In this document: in pieces, positions 6,349 to 8,842 of the stretch
How positions within the stretch are numbered: the stretch's first letter is position 1
Layout: the number at the start of each line of letters is the position of its first letter
NCBI GenBank assembly: GCA_030950835.1
Contig: JAUZQU010000198.1
Location: 1-8,842 of the forward strand
Direction: 5' to 3'
Length of the DNA stretch: 8,842 bases
Source of the DNA: Mariprofundaceae bacterium
GTDB lineage: Bacteria; Pseudomonadota; Zetaproteobacteria; Mariprofundales; Mariprofundaceae
Notes under the pieces: generated by a model
What the model was told of the DNA's origin: nothing
Database searches by the model: none
The model's input: the letters and a program-made list of their open reading frames with translations, nothing else
Made by a program: the position numbers and the translations under genes

Positions 6349-7214
6349 ACTACCTCATGCGCCGCGTCAGCAAGTTGAGCTGCAACTATGGCAGTTTTAC
6401 GATGGGTTTTACAATCGTGTACCCTAAGCATGTCCGCACCACAAAATACACCAATAGCAGAGGTAACCGCTGTTTCTAACTCACGGTTGTGTACATCGGC
6501 ACCTGTCATCGCGCCTAAAAAAGACTTGCGTGATGTGCCTAGTAATAAGGGTAAAGAAAAGCGTGTTTTTAGCTGTTGTAAACGGGTAATTAAAGCGAGA
6601 TTATCTTCCAGACGTTTGCCAAAACCAATGCCTACATCCAAAATGATTTGAGTTTCTTCAATGCCTGCTTGTACACAAGCTTCAATTCTTTGCGCAAAAA
6701 AGTGAGCGACTTCATCCAATACATCTTGATATTTGGGCTGCTCTTGCATGGTGGCAGGCGTACCCAACATATGCATCAAACACACATCTACACCAGCATC
6801 CGCGACCACTTCCAAACTCGCCGCATCGGCAGTTAAAGCACTCACATCATTGACCATGGTTGCTCCAGCTTGAATCGCTTGATACATCACGTCAGCTTTC
6901 ATGGTATCAATTGAAATCAACATATCATGTGTCGATAAGGCTTGAATCACGGGTATCACCCTAGCCAACTCATCTTCCACGGATATAGCTTTCGCACCTG
7001 GTCTTGTCGATTCACCACCCACATCAATGATGTGCGCACCATCTTGTTGTAATTGCCGCGCTTTTTTCACCAAGTCTGTGACATCATACGCTTTGTTAGC
7101 AGCAAGATAATCAGCATCAGACAAGTTGCTGTCGGAAAAGGAGTCAGGTGTGCAGTTGAGCACACCCATCAACCATGGGCTTTGCCCTTGTTGACGACAC
7201 CAGCGCGGGCTCAA
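6342..7214 (-). CDS. folP: dihydropteroate synthase
   Basis: DHPS joins 6-hydroxymethyl-dihydropterin pyrophosphate and p-aminobenzoate to dihydropteroate in folate synthesis; it is the target of sulfonamides. The 290-residue protein has the TIM-barrel motifs in order: MGVLNCTPDSFSD (16-28, pterin/metal N20), IDVGGESTRPGA (63-74), SIDTMKADV (D103), MVNDVSA (N122), LDVGIGFGK (D193, K200), GTSRKSFLG (K230) and the final MLRVHD (R264, H266). No active-site residue appears lost. Two points are unusual. Cys21 replaces the more common Val in LNVTPDSF, and the stretch between SFSD and DVGGES is about ten residues longer than in E. coli, with no SDGG. The start is TTG at 7214, supported by a strong AGGAAGG 6 bases upstream; the first in-frame ATG (residue 16) would remove residues just before the first barrel strand. 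It starts 2 bases after the ftsH stop and overlaps cdaA by 7 bases. Confidence 0.95.
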   Translation of the reverse strand: MSPRWCRQQGQSPWLMGVLNCTPDSFSDSNLSDADYLAANKAYDVTDLVKKARQLQQDGAHIIDVGGESTRPGAKAISVEDELARVIPVIQALSTHDMLISIDTMKADVMYQAIQAGATMVNDVSALTADAASLEVVADAGVDVCLMHMLGTPATMQEQPKYQDVLDEVAHFFAQRIEACVQAGIEETQIILDVGIGFGKRLEDNLALITRLQQLKTRFSLPLLLGTSRKSFLGAMTGADVHNRELETAVTSAIGVFCGADMLRVHDCKTHRKTAIVAAQLADAAHEVVC

Positions 7215-7216
7215 AA

Positions 7217-8842
7217 TTAACCTTCCTGACCTGTGCCTTTGTCCGTGATGTCGGCATCTTTTTCTTGCTGAACATCATCCATAGTCACATCTTTATCTAC
7301 AGAGGAGCCACCGTCTCGATTCGAGAAATTGTTCTGGTCATCTTTGCGGCTTATTTTTTCACCACGCAACAATGCACTCACTTCTTTGCCTGATAATGTT
7401 TCATACTCCAACAAACCTTGGGCAATGATTTCCAGCTCATCCCTATGATCGGTAAGAATCGTCCTTGCTTTGCCTTCTGCAATATCAATAAATGCACGCA
7501 CTTCCTCATCAATAATCCTAGCCGTTGCATCGGAAACATGTTTACTTTGGGTCACCGAACGACCCAAGAAAACTTCCTCTTCATTTTCAGAGAAACGCAA
7601 ACGTCCCAAACGATCACTAAAGCCATATTCGGTTACCATAGCTTTGGCAATTTTAGTCGCTTGTTGAATATCATGACCCGCACCTGTGGTGATGTTTTCA
7701 GGTCCAAACACCAATTCTTCAGCCATACGTCCACCAAACAAGGATGCCAAACGCGACTCCAATTCAATGCGTGACTGGCTCAACTTATCGCGTTCAGGCA
7801 AGTTCATGGTGACACCCAATGCTCTACCGCGCGGAATAATCGTCACTTTATGCAAAGGATCATGTTTAGGGCTATGAATACCCACCAAAGCATGTCCAGC
7901 TTCATGGTAAGCAGTTAATGCCTTTTCTTCTTCTGTCATCGCCATCGAGCGACGTTCAGCGCCCATCATCACCTTATCTTTGGACTCTTCAAAATCCTGA
8001 TTGGTCACCTTATCACGGTTGTAACGCGCTGCACTTAATGCCGCTTCATTGACCAAGTTTGCCAAATCTGCACCTGAGAAACCCGGTGTGCCACGTGCCA
8101 AAGCTTTGATGTCCACATCGGAGGCTAAAGGTACTTTTTTCATATGTACTTTCAGAATCTGTACCCGACCACTCATATCAGGATTGCCCACGACAACCTG
8201 ACGGTCAAAACGACCAGGGCGCAACAATGCAGGGTCAAGCACATCAGGACGGTTGGTTGCAGCCACCAAAATCACGCCTTCATTGGCTTCAAAACCATCC
8301 ATTTCCACCAATAATTGGTTTAATGTTTGCTCACGTTCATCATTACCACCACCAACACCTGCGCCACGATGTCTACCCATAGCGTCAATCTCATCAACAA
8401 AAATGATACATGGTGAGTTCTTTTTAGCTTGTTCAAACATATCACGCACCCGCGATGCGCCCACACCAACAAACATTTCCACAAAATCAGAACCTGAAAT
8501 CGAATAAAATGGGACTTCCGCTTCACCAGCAATCGCCCGACCAAGCAAAGTTTTACCCGTACCCGGAGGGCCGATCAATAAAATGCCTTTGGGAATTTTG
8601 CCACCCAAACGGGTGAACCGAGAAGGGTCACGCAGGAACTCGATGACTTCCGTCACCTCCTGTTTTGCCTCATCACAACCCGCCACATCTTCAAACGTCA
8701 CACGCTGTGTATTCTCATTGAGCAGTTTCGCTTTGCTTTTACCAAAGCCCATCGCTCCGCCTTTGCCGCCACCCTGCATTTGACGCATGAAGAAAATCCA
8801 TACCCCAATCAGCAACAACATCGGGAACCACGAAATCAAAAT
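7217..8842 (-). CDS. ftsH: ATP-dependent zinc metalloprotease FtsH (5' end outside window)
   Basis: FtsH is a hexameric inner-membrane AAA+ protease that extracts and degrades membrane proteins and short-lived regulators; in E. coli it controls LPS synthesis through LpxC. The frame is open to the window edge, so the first roughly 100 residues (first transmembrane helix and periplasmic domain) lie outside. Counting from the TTG codon at 8839: the second transmembrane helix is at 2-18, then the Gly-rich hinge MQGGGKGGAMGFGKSKA. Walker A GPPGTGKT is at 90-97, the pore-loop region FVGVGASR at 123-130, Walker B IIFVDEID at 145-152 (D149, E150), and the second region of homology ATNRPDVLDPALLRPGRFDR at 194-213. 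The zinc site is HEAGH at 312-316, with D390 as the probable third ligand. The last 45 or so residues are charged and probably disordered (rich in D, K, N, Q), as is common in the family. All catalytic residues are present. The TTG is an internal codon of the transmembrane helix, not a start. Confidence 0.98.
   Translation of the reverse strand: MLISWFPMLLLIGVWIFFMRQMQGGGKGGAMGFGKSKAKLLNENTQRVTFEDVAGCDEAKQEVTEVIEFLRDPSRFTRLGGKIPKGILLIGPPGTGKTLLGRAIAGEAEVPFYSISGSDFVEMFVGVGASRVRDMFEQAKKNSPCIIFVDEIDAMGRHRGAGVGGGNDEREQTLNQLLVEMDGFEANEGVILVAATNRPDVLDPALLRPGRFDRQVVVGNPDMSGRVQILKVHMKKVPLASDVDIKALARGTPGFSGADLANLVNEAALSAARYNRDKVTNQDFEESKDKVMMGAERRSMAMTEEEKALTAYHEAGHALVGIHSPKHDPLHKVTIIPRGRALGVTMNLPERDKLSQSRIELESRLASLFGGRMAEELVFGPENITTGAGHDIQQATKIAKAMVTEYGFSDRLGRLRFSENEEEVFLGRSVTQSKHVSDATARIIDEEVRAFIDIAEGKARTILTDHRDELEIIAQGLLEYETLSGKEVSALLRGEKISRKDDQNNFSNRDGGSSVDKDVTMDDVQQEKDADITDKGTGQEG
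7221..7227 (-). promoter_or_regulatory. ribosome binding site supporting a TTG start for folP
   Basis: AGGAAGG on the minus strand lies within the last codons of ftsH and is 6 bases ahead of the TTG at 7214-7212. The spacing is ideal and no ATG or GTG is nearby in frame, so it fixes the unusual TTG start. It also implies translational coupling of folP to ftsH. Confidence 0.72.

Noticed and set aside
7418..7774. A 118-residue plus-strand open frame opposite ftsH
   Set aside because: It is antisense to the conserved FtsH protease domain, has no recognisable domain, and no supporting start signals.

Overview
The window is a compact chromosomal housekeeping segment. Nine protein genes all lie on the minus strand. 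There are no RNA genes, mobile elements, repeats or CRISPR arrays that I can see, and no intergenic gap exceeds about 62 bases. Read in the direction of transcription (right to left), the order is ftsH (5' end cut by the window), folP, cdaA, cdaR (YbbR), glmM, ggt, a TPR plus tandem cyclic-nucleotide-binding-domain protein, gatC, and gatA (3' end cut by the window).

The host looks like a Gram-negative bacterium of moderate to low GC. It has a periplasmic gamma-glutamyltransferase with a signal peptide and the ftsH-folP-glmM neighbourhood familiar from Proteobacteria. Unlike most Beta- and Gammaproteobacteria, it carries a c-di-AMP synthase (CdaA) and its YbbR partner between folP and glmM. 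That combination is known from deltaproteobacterial-type lineages and may also fit Zetaproteobacteria. I lean towards a Zetaproteobacterium or similar iron-oxidiser, but this is inference and I cannot confirm it from the sequence.

Right part (7217-8842): most of FtsH, the membrane AAA+ zinc protease, from its second transmembrane helix to the C-terminus. Middle (3531-7214): folP (dihydropteroate synthase), cdaA, cdaR, glmM and ggt are packed with 2 to 13 base gaps or 7 to 8 base overlaps. The ribosome binding sites for folP, cdaR and ggt sit in the end of the preceding gene, which points to one transcript with coupled translation. CdaA makes c-di-AMP at the membrane, CdaR is its membrane-anchored extracytoplasmic regulator, and GlmM makes glucosamine-1-phosphate for peptidoglycan and LPS. 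This is the conserved c-di-AMP/cell-envelope module. GGT probably handles periplasmic glutathione or gamma-glutamyl peptides.

Left part (1-1844): an uncharacterised regulator with an N-terminal TPR-like region and two CNB domains but no DNA-binding or enzymatic output, followed by gatC and gatA of the Glu-tRNA(Gln)/Asp-tRNA(Asn) amidotransferase. Small gaps of 24, 55 and 62 bases separate these genes and no convincing terminator lies between them, so they may be co-transcribed with the upstream genes or have their own weak promoters.

Several genes have a GTG or TTG one or two codons ahead of an ATG. Shine-Dalgarno spacing favours the ATG for ggt, glmM and cdaR, but a true TTG start for folP. 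No dramatic unknown system is evident. The points most worth following are the joined ftsH-folP / cdaA-cdaR-glmM layout, the TPR-CNB-CNB protein with one degenerate CNB domain, and the lengthened loop in the DHPS active-site region.
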